From contig NZ_POUT01000002.1 in NCBI RefSeq assembly GCF_002890915.1, positions 124,001 through 188,000 of the forward strand: a DNA stretch of 64,000 bases, read 5' to 3'. This DNA comes from Stutzerimonas stutzeri (GTDB lineage: Bacteria; Pseudomonadota; Gammaproteobacteria; Pseudomonadales; Pseudomonadaceae). Shown in pieces: positions 39,860 to 54,083 of this stretch. Within the stretch, counting starts at the first letter, position 1; each line of letters begins with the position of its first letter. The notes under the pieces are model-generated. The model was not told the origin of the DNA. It made no database searches and saw only the letters and a list, made by a program, of their open reading frames with translations. Position numbers and translations under genes: made by a program.

Positions 39860-40999
39860 ATGCCACCGCAGACAACCATGCGCAACGCCCTGGTGAACTG
39901 GCCATGGTCCTGGCCCTGGCTGCGTGGCCGTGATGCCGCATCCGGTGAACGGCTGCTGCGCGAGCTGCCCTTGCGGCTGCTGCGCCAACCGGGCAGCGAC
40001 GAGCCGCTGCTGAAGCTGTTGGCGGCCCTGCAGCGCGAGTTGTGCGCACAACATGCGTCGTTGCTGTTGCCGGGCGAAGGTGCAGCCGGCTGGCGACAGC
40101 TGGGCGCACTGGCGGGCTGCAGTGCGCAGGACGACTGTCCTTGGCGTGCCGACCCCACGCGGTTGCCTGTGGGCGGCGGATTGATGAACTGCGCCCGCTG
40201 CCTGCGCGCCGGGCGCCAGCGCTTGATCTGCGGGGTCGCCAGCGACGCCGGCGAGTCCGGTGCGTTGCTGGTGGATTTCCCGCGCCCGCCGCGCCAGGCC
40301 CAGCGCGATCGCTTGCGCGAGATCGGGCTGCTGCTCGGCGACACCTTGCAGACGCTGGCCGGCGAACGCCGCCGGCAGCGGCGCGAACTGGCCGCCGAGC
40401 GGGCGGTGCTCGCGCGTGAGCTGCACGATACGGTGGCGCAACAGCTCAGTTACCTGCAGATCCGTGCCAGCCGCATCCAGGCGCTGCTTGCCACATCGGA
40501 GCAGGAAGCCGCGGCCCAGCCGATGCTCGACGAGCTGCGCGGCACGCTGCAGTTGCTGCACCGCCAGGTGCGCGAGCTGATCGCCTCGGCGCGCCTGACC
40601 ATGGGCGGCCGCACGCTGAACGAGGCCGTGCAGGCCTCGGTGGACGAGTTCGCCCGCTGCAGCGGCTGCGTCTTCGAACTCGACAACCGCATCCCGGCCG
40701 GCCTGATCACGCCCGAGGCGGAGCTGCAGGTACTGCAGATCATCCGCGAGGCGCTGGCCAACGTGGTGCGTCATTCCCATGCCCGCTGCGTGCAGGTGAG
40801 CCTGTTGCCCCGGCCAGGCGACGGCGTGGAGGTGCGGGTGGAAGACGATGGCATCGGCCTGCCGGACGAGCTGCCGGACAGCGGCCACTTCGGCCTGCGC
40901 ATCATGCGCGAACGGGCCGCCGGCATCGGGGCGCGGCTGGAATTCACCAGGGGCGGGCCGCGCGGTACCTGCATACGGCTGCTGTGGAGCGGCGCATGA
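39860..40999 (+). CDS. Cytoplasmic NarX-like sensor histidine kinase
   Basis: The 379-residue kinase has an N-terminal GAF-like region without membrane helices, containing Cys residues ([19 protein letters not shown]), a HisKA_3 dimerisation domain with phospho-accepting His in [21 protein letters not shown], and an HATPase_c domain ([43 protein letters not shown]). The stop overlaps the response-regulator start. It is divergent from tmm, so it probably controls methylated-amine genes. The cysteines might hold a metal or sense redox; that is speculation. Confidence 0.9.
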   Translation: MPPQTTMRNALVNWPWSWPWLRGRDAASGERLLRELPLRLLRQPGSDEPLLKLLAALQRELCAQHASLLLPGEGAAGWRQLGALAGCSAQDDCPWRADPTRLPVGGGLMNCARCLRAGRQRLICGVASDAGESGALLVDFPRPPRQAQRDRLREIGLLLGDTLQTLAGERRRQRRELAAERAVLARELHDTVAQQLSYLQIRASRIQALLATSEQEAAAQPMLDELRGTLQLLHRQVRELIASARLTMGGRTLNEAVQASVDEFARCSGCVFELDNRIPAGLITPEAELQVLQIIREALANVVRHSHARCVQVSLLPRPGDGVEVRVEDDGIGLPDELPDSGHFGLRIMRERAAGIGARLEFTRGGPRGTCIRLLWSGA

Positions 41000-41682
41000 A
41001 CGAGCCGCTGACGCTGATCCTCATCGACGATCACTCGCTGCTGCGCTGCGGGCTGGCCGAACTGCTCGGCGCGGTGACGGATTTCCAGGTGCTCGGCATG
41101 GCGGCGTCCGGTCCGGAAGGCATCGCGCTGGCGCAGCGGCTGGCGCCGGCGATGATCCTGCTCGACCTGCACATGCCGGGCATGAGCGGCCTGGAAACCC
41201 TCGCCGCCCTCAAGCGCGTGCTGCCGGACAGCCAGGTCGTCGTGCTGACGGCATCCGATTCCCAGGACGACCTGCTGGCCGCATTGCGCGGCGGGGCCGA
41301 CGGCTATGTGCTCAAGGACACCGAGCCGGAGCAACTGGTGGCCTACCTGCAGGGCTGCACCCGCGGCCGGGTCACGCTGGAGCCGGGGCTCATGCGGCTG
41401 CTGGCCGAAGAACCGCGCGTACCTGCGTCAGGGCCCGAGCGGGCCGTGGCGCAGGAGCTGACCGAACGCGAATGCCAGACGCTGGCGCTGATTGCCGAAG
41501 GCCTGAGCAACAAGCTGATCGCCCGCGAGCTGGGCATCAGCGACGGCACGGTGAAGATCCACGTGCGCCACCTGCTGACCAAGCTCAACCTGCATTCGCG
41601 GCTGGAGCTGGCAGCCTGGGCCCACCGGGGCGGCTTCCTCGATCGGTTGGCGGCGCGTGCGCCGGAACGGGAGCGGCCATGA
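40996..41682 (+). CDS. NarL/FixJ-family response regulator
   Basis: The 228-residue protein has a receiver domain (LILIDDHSLLRCGLAELL; phosphorylation Asp in MILLDLHMPGMSGLETL; VVVLTASDSQDD; Lys in YVLKD) and a LuxR-type HTH (LTERECQTLALIAEGLSNKLIARELGISDGTVKIHVRHLLTKLN). It overlaps the kinase gene by 4 bp (ATGA), making them a cognate pair. Targets are probably the adjacent tmm-tdm and perhaps the other amine operons. Confidence 0.94.
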   Translation: MNEPLTLILIDDHSLLRCGLAELLGAVTDFQVLGMAASGPEGIALAQRLAPAMILLDLHMPGMSGLETLAALKRVLPDSQVVVLTASDSQDDLLAALRGGADGYVLKDTEPEQLVAYLQGCTRGRVTLEPGLMRLLAEEPRVPASGPERAVAQELTERECQTLALIAEGLSNKLIARELGISDGTVKIHVRHLLTKLNLHSRLELAAWAHRGGFLDRLAARAPERERP

Positions 41683-42446
41683 TTTCTCCATCGACGGCAT
41701 TCTGGTTGTTCGACTGGCTGCGTCAGGTGCTGCTCGCCGCGCCCGGCGATCTCGATCAAGTGCCGCTGGCATGGGCGCGGCTGGATGCCGGGGGCTGCAT
41801 TCGCCAGCTCAACAGCGGCTGGTACGAGCTGACCGGCCATCGGCTCAGCCACTGTCTGGGGCAGCCGCTGGCCAACTTCCTTCATCCCGCGGATGTGCAG
41901 GCCTGGACCCAGGCGCTGGAACAGCTGCGCCCGGCGCGGACGGAGGTGCTGCTGTTGCGCTATCTCACCTGCAGCGGCGAGCGTCGCTGGGTCGAGGTAC
42001 GCCTGCGGCGCCGGCTCGGCGGCTTCGTCGCCAGCCTGGGCGACATCACCGGGCAGATGCAGCGGCGCCAGTCCCTGCAGGCCAGCCACCGCAGCCTGAG
42101 CAACCTGCTCGACGGCCTGCCGATGATGGTCTATCGCTGCCGCAACAACCGCCACTGGAGCATGGAATACGTCAGCGCCGGCTGCCTGGAACTGACCGGC
42201 TACCGCCCCGAGCAGTTGCTGGATAGCCGCAGCCTGACCTTCAACGACCTGATCCACCCGGACGACCGCGAACATGTCTGGGCTGAAGTCCAGGCCGGTC
42301 TGCAGGCGCAGCGTGCGTTCGTCTTCGACTACCGGCTGCTATGCGCCGACGGGCAGGAGAAGCAGGTGCGGGAGCACGGCAACGGCATCTACGCCGCCAA
42401 TGGCGAAGTGCTCGGGCTCGAGGGTGTGGTACTGGCCTCTGCGTAA
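41679..42446 (+). CDS. Double-PAS protein without output domain
   Basis: The 255-residue protein contains two PAS folds, about residues 28-130 (WARLDAGGCIRQLNSGWYELTGHRL) and 145-250 (YRCRNNRHWSMEYVSAGCLELTGYRPEQL, DLIHPDDREHVWAEV, FDYRLLCADGQEKQVREHGNGIY). No kinase, cyclase or HTH follows. It overlaps the response regulator by 4 bp, so the three proteins form one operon. It may be an accessory sensor for the soluble kinase. It ends 54 bp before tilS, the right edge of the accessory region. Confidence 0.85.
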   Translation: MISPSTAFWLFDWLRQVLLAAPGDLDQVPLAWARLDAGGCIRQLNSGWYELTGHRLSHCLGQPLANFLHPADVQAWTQALEQLRPARTEVLLLRYLTCSGERRWVEVRLRRRLGGFVASLGDITGQMQRRQSLQASHRSLSNLLDGLPMMVYRCRNNRHWSMEYVSAGCLELTGYRPEQLLDSRSLTFNDLIHPDDREHVWAEVQAGLQAQRAFVFDYRLLCADGQEKQVREHGNGIYAANGEVLGLEGVVLASA

Positions 42447-42500
42447 CCGTCCGTTTCTGGCTTATGCTTGGCGTCGAAAAATCCTGCCAAGTCCGTCCGT

Positions 42501-43790
42501 ATGTCTCTCGAATCCCGTCTGCTTCGCGCACTCGCTCCCTGGCTGGCGTCACCGAAGTGGTGGGTGGCCTTCTCCGGCGGCCTGGATTCCAGCGTGCTGC
42601 TGCATGCCCTGGCGCGGCTCGCCGGGGGGCAGGCGTTGCCGCCGATTGCCGCCATCCACGTGCACCACGGCCTGCAGGTCGCCGCCGACGACTGGTCGGC
42701 GCACTGCCGGGCCGTCTGCGAGCGGCTGGGGGTTCCGCTGCAGGTGGTACGGGTCCGGGTCGCGGCGGGCGCCAGCCTGGAGCGGGCCGCGCGCGAGGCG
42801 CGCTATGCCGCGTTCGCCGATTGCCTGGGCGAGGGCGAACTGCTGCTGACCGCCCAGCACCGCGACGACCAGGCCGAGACCCTGCTGTTCCGCCTGCTGC
42901 GCGGCGCCGGCGTGCGCGGATTGGCGGCGATGCCGGCCGAACGGGCATTGGCGCGGGGGCGGTTGCTGCGGCCGCTACTGGATGTGTCGCGGGCCGAACT
43001 GGAGCTCTATGCGCGCCAGCATGGGCTCGACTGGATCGAGGACCCGAGCAACCAGAGCCTGGAACATGCGCGCAACTACCTGCGCCAGCGGGTCATGCCG
43101 GCGCTGCGCCAGCGTTGGCCGCAGGCGGCTGCGAACATGGCGCGCACGGCCGCGCACATGGCCGAGGCGCAGGCGCTGCTGGATGAGCTGGCGGTGCAGG
43201 ATCTGGCCACGGCGCAAGGCCCCAGTCGTTTCGACTGGCTGCCGCTGCCCAGCCTCGCCTTGCCGCCGCTGCGCGCACTGACGCCGGCACGGCAGCGCAA
43301 CGCACTGCGCCACTGGCTGGCGGATCTGACGCTGGCGCCCGATGGCGACCATTGGGCGGGTTGGAACGCGCTGCGTGACGCCAGGCCGGACGCCATGCCC
43401 CGCTGGCGGTTGGCCGGTGGCGAACTGCAACGCGGCGGGGAGAGGATCTGGTGGCTGCCCGCCGGCTGGCTGGAGCCGGCCGGCGGCCCGGTCGACTGGC
43501 CGCAGCCGGGTGTCGCCCTGGAGCTGCCCGGCAACGGAACGCTGCGGCTGGACGGGGCGCCGCCCTCCGGCCGATTGCAGGTGCGCTACCGCCAGGGCGG
43601 CGAAGTGCTCGCGCTACCCGGGCGCGGCCGCCGCGATCTCAAGCGCCTGCTCAACGAGGCCGGTCTGCCGGGCTTCGTGCGCGCGCGGCTGCCCTTGCTG
43701 TACCGCGACGGCGAGCTGATCGCGGTGGCCAATCTGCCGCAGTTGAGCGCGGGATGGCCTGCCCTGTCTTGGCGCACCCCCCCTTTTTAG
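42501..43790 (+). CDS. tilS: tRNA(Ile)-lysidine synthetase
   Basis: The 429-residue enzyme has the PP-loop AFSGGLDSSVLLHAL near residue 17, AIHVHHGLQ and AQHRDDQAETLLFRLLRGAG, then the substrate-binding and C-terminal TilS domains (LPGRGRRDLKRLLNEAGLPGFVRARLPLL). It makes lysidine at position 34 of the minor tRNA-Ile, switching AUG to AUA decoding. I chose ATG 42501 (MSLESRLL) as in homologues. It resumes the ancestral gene order after the insertion. Confidence 0.96.
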   Translation: MSLESRLLRALAPWLASPKWWVAFSGGLDSSVLLHALARLAGGQALPPIAAIHVHHGLQVAADDWSAHCRAVCERLGVPLQVVRVRVAAGASLERAAREARYAAFADCLGEGELLLTAQHRDDQAETLLFRLLRGAGVRGLAAMPAERALARGRLLRPLLDVSRAELELYARQHGLDWIEDPSNQSLEHARNYLRQRVMPALRQRWPQAAANMARTAAHMAEAQALLDELAVQDLATAQGPSRFDWLPLPSLALPPLRALTPARQRNALRHWLADLTLAPDGDHWAGWNALRDARPDAMPRWRLAGGELQRGGERIWWLPAGWLEPAGGPVDWPQPGVALELPGNGTLRLDGAPPSGRLQVRYRQGGEVLALPGRGRRDLKRLLNEAGLPGFVRARLPLLYRDGELIAVANLPQLSAGWPALSWRTPPF

Positions 43791-43794
43791 CGGT

Positions 43795-43823
43795 TTGAGC
43801 TGATAAGGCCTTTCCGGTAGACT
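43795..43823 (+). promoter_or_regulatory. Sigma-70 promoter of pyrG-kdsA-eno
   Basis: TTGAGC and TAGACT are separated by exactly 17 bp just after the tilS stop. Predicted start is about 43830, leaving a 129-nt leader before pyrG. Confidence 0.65.
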
Positions 43824-43937
43824 ACGCTCCCGTCTCAATACAGCTTCTGCGGTTTCTTCGACTCCGTGGCAGTTGCGCTATTGCCGATCGGCGAGCAATG
43901 GCACCTTCGCTTTCCCCCGGCGGCGCCGGCCGCTTAA

Positions 43938-47755
<3,818 letters not shown>

Positions 47756-47950
47756 GAACCTGTTCATGATCTGCTGCGCGTCGGCCCTGCGGCGTTAAAA
47801 ACAGGCTCGGCAAGCCGCTTGCGGCTAACGCGCTTTAGCGCGGCCCGAAGGGCGAACGGAGTGAGTCATGCTCATTTACATCAGTAAACTCCGCTTCCTC
47901 GCCTGTTTTTGCCTTGCAGGACTCTAGCTCGCGAGATCGTGAACAGGCTC
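47756..47950. repeat. 195-bp MITE-like palindromic element
   Basis: Outer arms AACCTGTTCATGATCT and AGATCGTGAACAGGCT are imperfect inverted repeats; inner arms TTAAAAACAGGC and GCCTGTTTTTG form a second pair. No open frame of note is inside. It lies between eno and its terminator, so would be transcribed with eno. This and the terminator fill most of the 328-bp gap before ftsB. Confidence 0.7.
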
Positions 47951-47966
47951 TGGGTCGCGGCATTCT

Positions 47967-47996
47967 AAAAAAGGGCGGCGTGAGTCGCCCTTTTTT
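47967..47996 (+). terminator. Intrinsic terminator after eno
   Basis: AAAAAAGGGCGGC, loop, GTCGCCCTTTTTT: a GC stem flanked by A and T tracts, a canonical and potentially bidirectional rho-independent terminator, displaced 210 bp from eno by the repeat element. Confidence 0.93.
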
Positions 47997-48083
47997 GCTT
48001 CAATCCTGAAAGCCGGTTTCCGTGAAAGGGCAGCCGCCGCCGGTCACCGCTTTCCCATATTCGAATACAGCCGAAGCCGTTTC

Positions 48084-48380
48084 ATGCCTGCTATGCGTCG
48101 CCCTTATCGCCCTTACTGGTTGTTCGTCGTGCTGATTCTGCTCCTGGGCGGCTTGCAGTATCGCCTGTGGGTGGGCGAGGGCAGCCTGGCCCAGGTCAGC
48201 AGCCTGAACAAGCAGATCGCCGAGCAGCAGGGCGAGAACGAGCGGCTGCTGGAGCGCAACCGGATTCTCGAGGCGGAAGTCCTGGAGCTCAAGCAGGGCA
48301 TGGAAACCGTCGAGGAACGTGCCCGCCAGGAACTCGGCATGGTCAAAGAGGGCGAGACCCTCTATCAGCTGATCGAATGA
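48084..48380 (+). CDS. ftsB: Cell division protein FtsB
   Basis: The 98-residue protein has a short cytoplasmic tail, one membrane segment (YWLFVVLILLLGGLQYRLWVG) and a periplasmic leucine-zipper coil (LNKQIAEQQGENERLLERNRILEAEVLELKQGMETVEERARQELGMV). It forms the FtsQLB complex. Most homologues are 92-95 residues, so the second Met (48093, MRRPYRPYW) may be the true start; neither has a strong ribosome site. It overlaps ispD by 4 bp. Confidence 0.93.
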   Translation: MPAMRRPYRPYWLFVVLILLLGGLQYRLWVGEGSLAQVSSLNKQIAEQQGENERLLERNRILEAEVLELKQGMETVEERARQELGMVKEGETLYQLIE

Positions 48381-49081
48381 ACCCTCACGACCTTCCTGCC
48401 TTCTGGGTGGTTATTCCGGCCGCCGGCATCGGCAGCCGCATGCGCGCCGACCGACCCAAGCAGTACCTGCAACTGGCTGGGCGCTGCATCCTCGAACACA
48501 CGCTGGACTGCTTTCTCGACCATCCCCGGCTGCTGGGGCTGGTGGTCTGCCTGGCGCCCGACGATCCGTACTGGCAGGACCTGCCGTGTGCGCGCGACAC
48601 CCGTATCCAGCGCGCGGCCGGTGGCAGCGAGCGTTGCGATTCGGTGCTGGGCGGCCTGCAGCGCCTGCGCGAGCTCGGCGCCGGCGCTGGCGACTGGGTG
48701 CTGGTGCACGATGCGGCGCGGCCCAACCTGGCCCGCAGCGATCTGGACAGATTGCTGGCCGAGCTGGCCGACGACGCGGTGGGCGGCCTGCTGGCCGTGC
48801 CCGCGCGCGACACGCTCAAGCGTGCAGGCCCGGATGGCCGGGTCGTGGAAACCGTGGATCGCAGCGTGATCTGGCAGGCCTATACGCCGCAGATGTTCCA
48901 TCTGGGCGGCCTGCAACGCTCGCTCGCGGCGGCGCTGGAGGCCGGGGCGACGGTCACCGACGAGGCCTCGGCCATCGAGTGGGCAGGGCTTTCGCCGCGC
49001 CTGGTGGAAGGCCGCGCGGACAACCTGAAGATCACCCGGCCCGAGGACCTGCTCTGGCTCGAGCGGTGCTGGAAGGCTTGA
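48377..49081 (+). CDS. ispD: 2-C-methyl-D-erythritol 4-phosphate cytidylyltransferase
   Basis: The 234-residue nucleotidyltransferase has WVVIPAAGIGSRMRADRPKQYLQL at the N-terminus, AAGGSERCDSVLGGL, VLVHDAARPNL, ARDTLKRA and QTP-like QAYTPQMFHLGGL, VTDEASAIEW and NLKITRPEDL. It is the MEP-pathway CTP transferase; the next-step partner ispF lies at 56337. In P. aeruginosa two short genes and gfnR follow; here a different gene pair is inserted. Confidence 0.96.
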   Translation: MNPHDLPAFWVVIPAAGIGSRMRADRPKQYLQLAGRCILEHTLDCFLDHPRLLGLVVCLAPDDPYWQDLPCARDTRIQRAAGGSERCDSVLGGLQRLRELGAGAGDWVLVHDAARPNLARSDLDRLLAELADDAVGGLLAVPARDTLKRAGPDGRVVETVDRSVIWQAYTPQMFHLGGLQRSLAAALEAGATVTDEASAIEWAGLSPRLVEGRADNLKITRPEDLLWLERCWKA

Positions 49082-49091
49082 ACTCGCGGTC

Positions 49092-49121
49092 ATGGCAGAC
49101 AGGCCGGGGCCTGTCTGCCAT
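49092..49121. terminator. Bidirectional hairpin between convergent ispD and baeRF gene
   Basis: ATGGCAGACAGGCC and GGCCTGTCTGCCAT form a perfect 14-bp stem separated by GG, in the 46-bp convergent gap. It lacks a strong T-tract but is ideally placed. Confidence 0.7.
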
Positions 49122-49127
49122 ATGCCC

Positions 49128-50294
49128 TCAGAAGCGATAGATCGCCGCGGCCCCGGTGGCGGTAGGCATGCGCTCCACCGGCACCACGACCACTTCGCCG
49201 CCTTGTTCCAGGGTCCAGATGGTCAGCTCGTCGAGCAGGTCCGGCGTGGTCATGCCGTCACCGTCCCCGGGAATCGCCTTGCCCCGGGCCTTGTCGGCCT
49301 GCCCGGGAATCTTGCGTTCGGCCTCCACCAGCAGGGTGGCGACCCGGCCTTGCTGGGTAGCTTCGCCGATGTCCTCCAGGCGATCCGAGCCCAGACCCTG
49401 GCCGTGGGAGGAGCCGAACTGCTCGAGCAGGCCCTCGAGGCGCTTGAGGTAGCGTGGCTGCATGACCAGCCAGCTCTTTTCACGCAGCTCGTTGGTGCTC
49501 AGCGCGCCCTGGCCGATCTCGATGCCTTCGGCCAGCAGCTGCTCGTTATGGCTGATACGGCGGAAGTGCGGCTGCTGCTCCGGCAGTGCGGCGAGGATCA
49601 GCGGCAGCCCCGAGGGTTTCGAGTGATGCTCGGCGATCGCCCGGTCGACCTCGCGGAAGAAACGGTCGCGGTCGCGATCGATCTCCGCCTGCTTGCCGCT
49701 GCCGCCGGCCTCGACCTGCATGGAGTCGCCGCGCTCGCCGGCGCGGCTGTAGCCCTGGACGAAGCCGCTCTGGCCCTTGTCGGTCATATCGCTGCCCAGC
49801 GCCTCGGTGAGGGTGCGCGGTACCGCCTCGTGCAGCTTCACTTCGTCGAGCGCATCGCGGTTGCCCTCGAACAGGTGCACCGAGTCGCGCGACAGGCAGA
49901 GGATCTGGTAGCGGTCGGCCGACTGGGCGATGCGCAGCAGCGGCTTGAGGTGCATGCGCTCGTTGGCCACGGCCAGCTCCGGCACGCTGCGCTGCAGACG
50001 ATAGACCTCGAAGTAATCCTTCGCGGCGAACGCTGCCAGGCCGTCGAGGCTATGGTTCCAGAAGTCGTTGTCGTCGACCAGCGCATGGAATGGCTTGAGC
50101 AGCGACGGCACCTGTTCGCCGTGGCCCTGCTGCTTGAGGGCATCTTCCAGTTGCCGGACCAGATGCTTGAAGCGGATCGGGTCCTGCTGGCGTTCAGGGA
50201 AGCTGCGATGGGTGGGCTGGTAGAGCGACAGACACGGCCCTTCGCGCCGTGACAGCAGTTGGGAAAGGGTTTCGCGGTCGAGCAGGCGGTTCAT
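49128..50294 (-). CDS. Bacterial archaeo-eukaryotic release-factor-like (baeRF) protein
   Basis: The 388-residue protein begins LSRREGPCLSLYQPTHRSFPERQQDPIRFKHLVRQLEDAL, typical of a baeRF family related to eRF1/Pelota. Members include Balon, a ribosome hibernation factor. The middle has a Gly-rich VQGYSRAGERGDSMQVEAGGSGKQ segment and ends with an eRF1-like third domain. Its neighbour 81 bp upstream encodes an HPF-like protein, which supports a role in ribosome protection. Which baeRF family it belongs to needs a profile search. Confidence 0.8.
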   Translation of the reverse strand: MNRLLDRETLSQLLSRREGPCLSLYQPTHRSFPERQQDPIRFKHLVRQLEDALKQQGHGEQVPSLLKPFHALVDDNDFWNHSLDGLAAFAAKDYFEVYRLQRSVPELAVANERMHLKPLLRIAQSADRYQILCLSRDSVHLFEGNRDALDEVKLHEAVPRTLTEALGSDMTDKGQSGFVQGYSRAGERGDSMQVEAGGSGKQAEIDRDRDRFFREVDRAIAEHHSKPSGLPLILAALPEQQPHFRRISHNEQLLAEGIEIGQGALSTNELREKSWLVMQPRYLKRLEGLLEQFGSSHGQGLGSDRLEDIGEATQQGRVATLLVEAERKIPGQADKARGKAIPGDGDGMTTPDLLDELTIWTLEQGGEVVVVPVERMPTATGAAAIYRF

Positions 50295-50375
50295 GGGTGG
50301 CCTCCATCGAATTGGTGATTCGGTCCCTCGCAGTGGTGATTGATGGCGCTTTCTGTGGCCATCGTTGGCCGGTGG

Positions 50376-50690
50376 TCAGTGGCGATTGAATTTGTCGAGC
50401 GCATGGCTCAGGGCGTGATTGAGTTTCTCCGCGGCGCCGTTGATCGCCAGGTCCAGCGATTCGGCCTTGTGCGTGGCGGAAATCGGCTCGTGCCCCTTGA
50501 CCCGCGCCTCCATCTGGCAGCGTTTGTCCTGCGGGCCGCTCTTGCCGCTGTTTTCGTCGTTGAGATGAACTTCGACCCGGGTCAACTGGCCATCGAAACG
50601 TTCCAGTTCGCTCTCCACGGTCGCCCTGATGCGTTCCTCCAGGCCGTTGGAAACGTCGACGCTGTGATTGCTGTTCACCAGAACCTGCAT
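50376..50690 (-). CDS. HPF/RaiA-like ribosome-associated protein
   Basis: The 104-residue protein (MQVLVNSNHSVDVSNGLEER) follows the S30AE fold: VEVHLNDENSGKSGPQDKRCQMEARV and a C-terminal helix DLAINGAAEKLNHALSHALDK. HPF-type proteins sit on the 30S decoding centre and stop translation during stress. AGGAGG precedes the ATG; the frame upstream overlaps the gfnR gene. It probably forms a unit with the downstream baeRF gene. The usual Pseudomonas HPF lies beside rpoN, so this is a second paralogue. Confidence 0.82.
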   Translation of the reverse strand: MQVLVNSNHSVDVSNGLEERIRATVESELERFDGQLTRVEVHLNDENSGKSGPQDKRCQMEARVKGHEPISATHKAESLDLAINGAAEKLNHALSHALDKFNRH

Positions 50691-50827
50691 GGTGTCCTCC
50701 TGATTGAAGCGCTGCATACCCGTGCGCGAAGACGCGAAGGATATGCAGCTACAGAAGTTACGACGTGGCAAGCGGGGCTGGGTTCCGCCGCCTGCCGCCC
50801 CCTCGGACGCATGGTGCCGGGCTCGGT

Positions 50828-53144
<2,317 letters not shown>

Positions 53145-53193
53145 TCCGGAGGGTGGCTAACGCCGTCGCCAGACGGCTTATCCACCTCGGCAG

Positions 53194-53225
53194 GTGGAAA
53201 ACGCTTCGCGGTTTTCCACCCTACG
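53194..53225. repeat. Partial copy of the fghA-downstream repeat in the adhC-fghA gap
   Basis: GTGGAAAACGCTTCGCGGTT followed by TTCCACCCTACG is nearly identical to one palindromic half of the 146-bp tandem unit at 54081-54700, so the same repeat family flanks fghA on both sides. Confidence 0.7.
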
Positions 53226-53237
53226 CGAGGCCTACCC

Positions 53238-54083
53238 ATGACCCTTGAAAACCTTTCCTGTCAGAAAAGCTTCGGTGGCTGGCACAAGCGCTACCGGCAT
53301 CGTTCGCGCAGCCTGAACTGCGACATGGTCTTCGCCGTGTACCTGCCGCCGCAGGCCGAGCAGGGCGAGCAGCTGCCGGTGCTGTACTGGCTGTCCGGGC
53401 TGACCTGCACGGACGAGAACTTCATGCAGAAGGCCGGCGCCCATCGCCTGGCGGCGGAGCTCGGCCTGATCATCGTGGCGCCGGATACTAGCCCGCGCGG
53501 CGCCGGCGTGCCGGACGACCCCGAGGGTGCCTGGGACTTCGGCCTGGGCGCGGGGTTCTACCTCAACGCTACCGAACAGCCCTGGGCGCAGCACTACCGC
53601 ATGTACGACTACGTGGTGGACGAACTGCCGGCGCTGATCGAGGCGAATTTCCCGGTGTCCGACAGGCGCGGCATCAGCGGGCACTCCATGGGCGGTCACG
53701 GCGCGTTGATCTGCGCGCTGAAGAACCCGGGCCGTTACCGGTCGCTGTCGGCCTTCGCGCCGATCGTCAATCCGCTGAACTGCCCGTGGGGCGAGAAGGC
53801 CTTCACCCACTACCTGGGCGCGGACCGTTCGCGCTGGCGCGAGTGGGACGCCTGCACGCTGATCGCCGAGGCTGGCGAGAAACTGCCGATCCTGGTGGAC
53901 CAGGGCGATCGCGACGACTTCATGGTCAGCCAGTTGAAGCCCGAGGCGCTGGAGGCGGCAGCCAGGGCGGCCGATCACCCGCTGACGCTGCGCATCCAGC
54001 CCGGCTACGACCATAGCTACTACTTCATCTCCAGCTTCATCGATGACCACCTGCGCCATCACGCCGCGGCGTTGAAGGTGTAG
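53238..54083 (+). CDS. fghA: S-formylglutathione hydrolase
   Basis: The 281-residue esterase-D-family enzyme has [43 protein letters not shown], nucleophile Ser150 in [13 protein letters not shown] and late catalytic residues in DQGDRDDF and [21 protein letters not shown]. It releases formate and glutathione, completing the pathway begun by adhC. The last codons (LKV-stop) read directly into the first tandem repeat and resemble the repeat end, suggesting the repeat arose or inserted at the stop codon. Confidence 0.96.
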   Translation: MTLENLSCQKSFGGWHKRYRHRSRSLNCDMVFAVYLPPQAEQGEQLPVLYWLSGLTCTDENFMQKAGAHRLAAELGLIIVAPDTSPRGAGVPDDPEGAWDFGLGAGFYLNATEQPWAQHYRMYDYVVDELPALIEANFPVSDRRGISGHSMGGHGALICALKNPGRYRSLSAFAPIVNPLNCPWGEKAFTHYLGADRSRWREWDACTLIAEAGEKLPILVDQGDRDDFMVSQLKPEALEAAARAADHPLTLRIQPGYDHSYYFISSFIDDHLRHHAAALKV

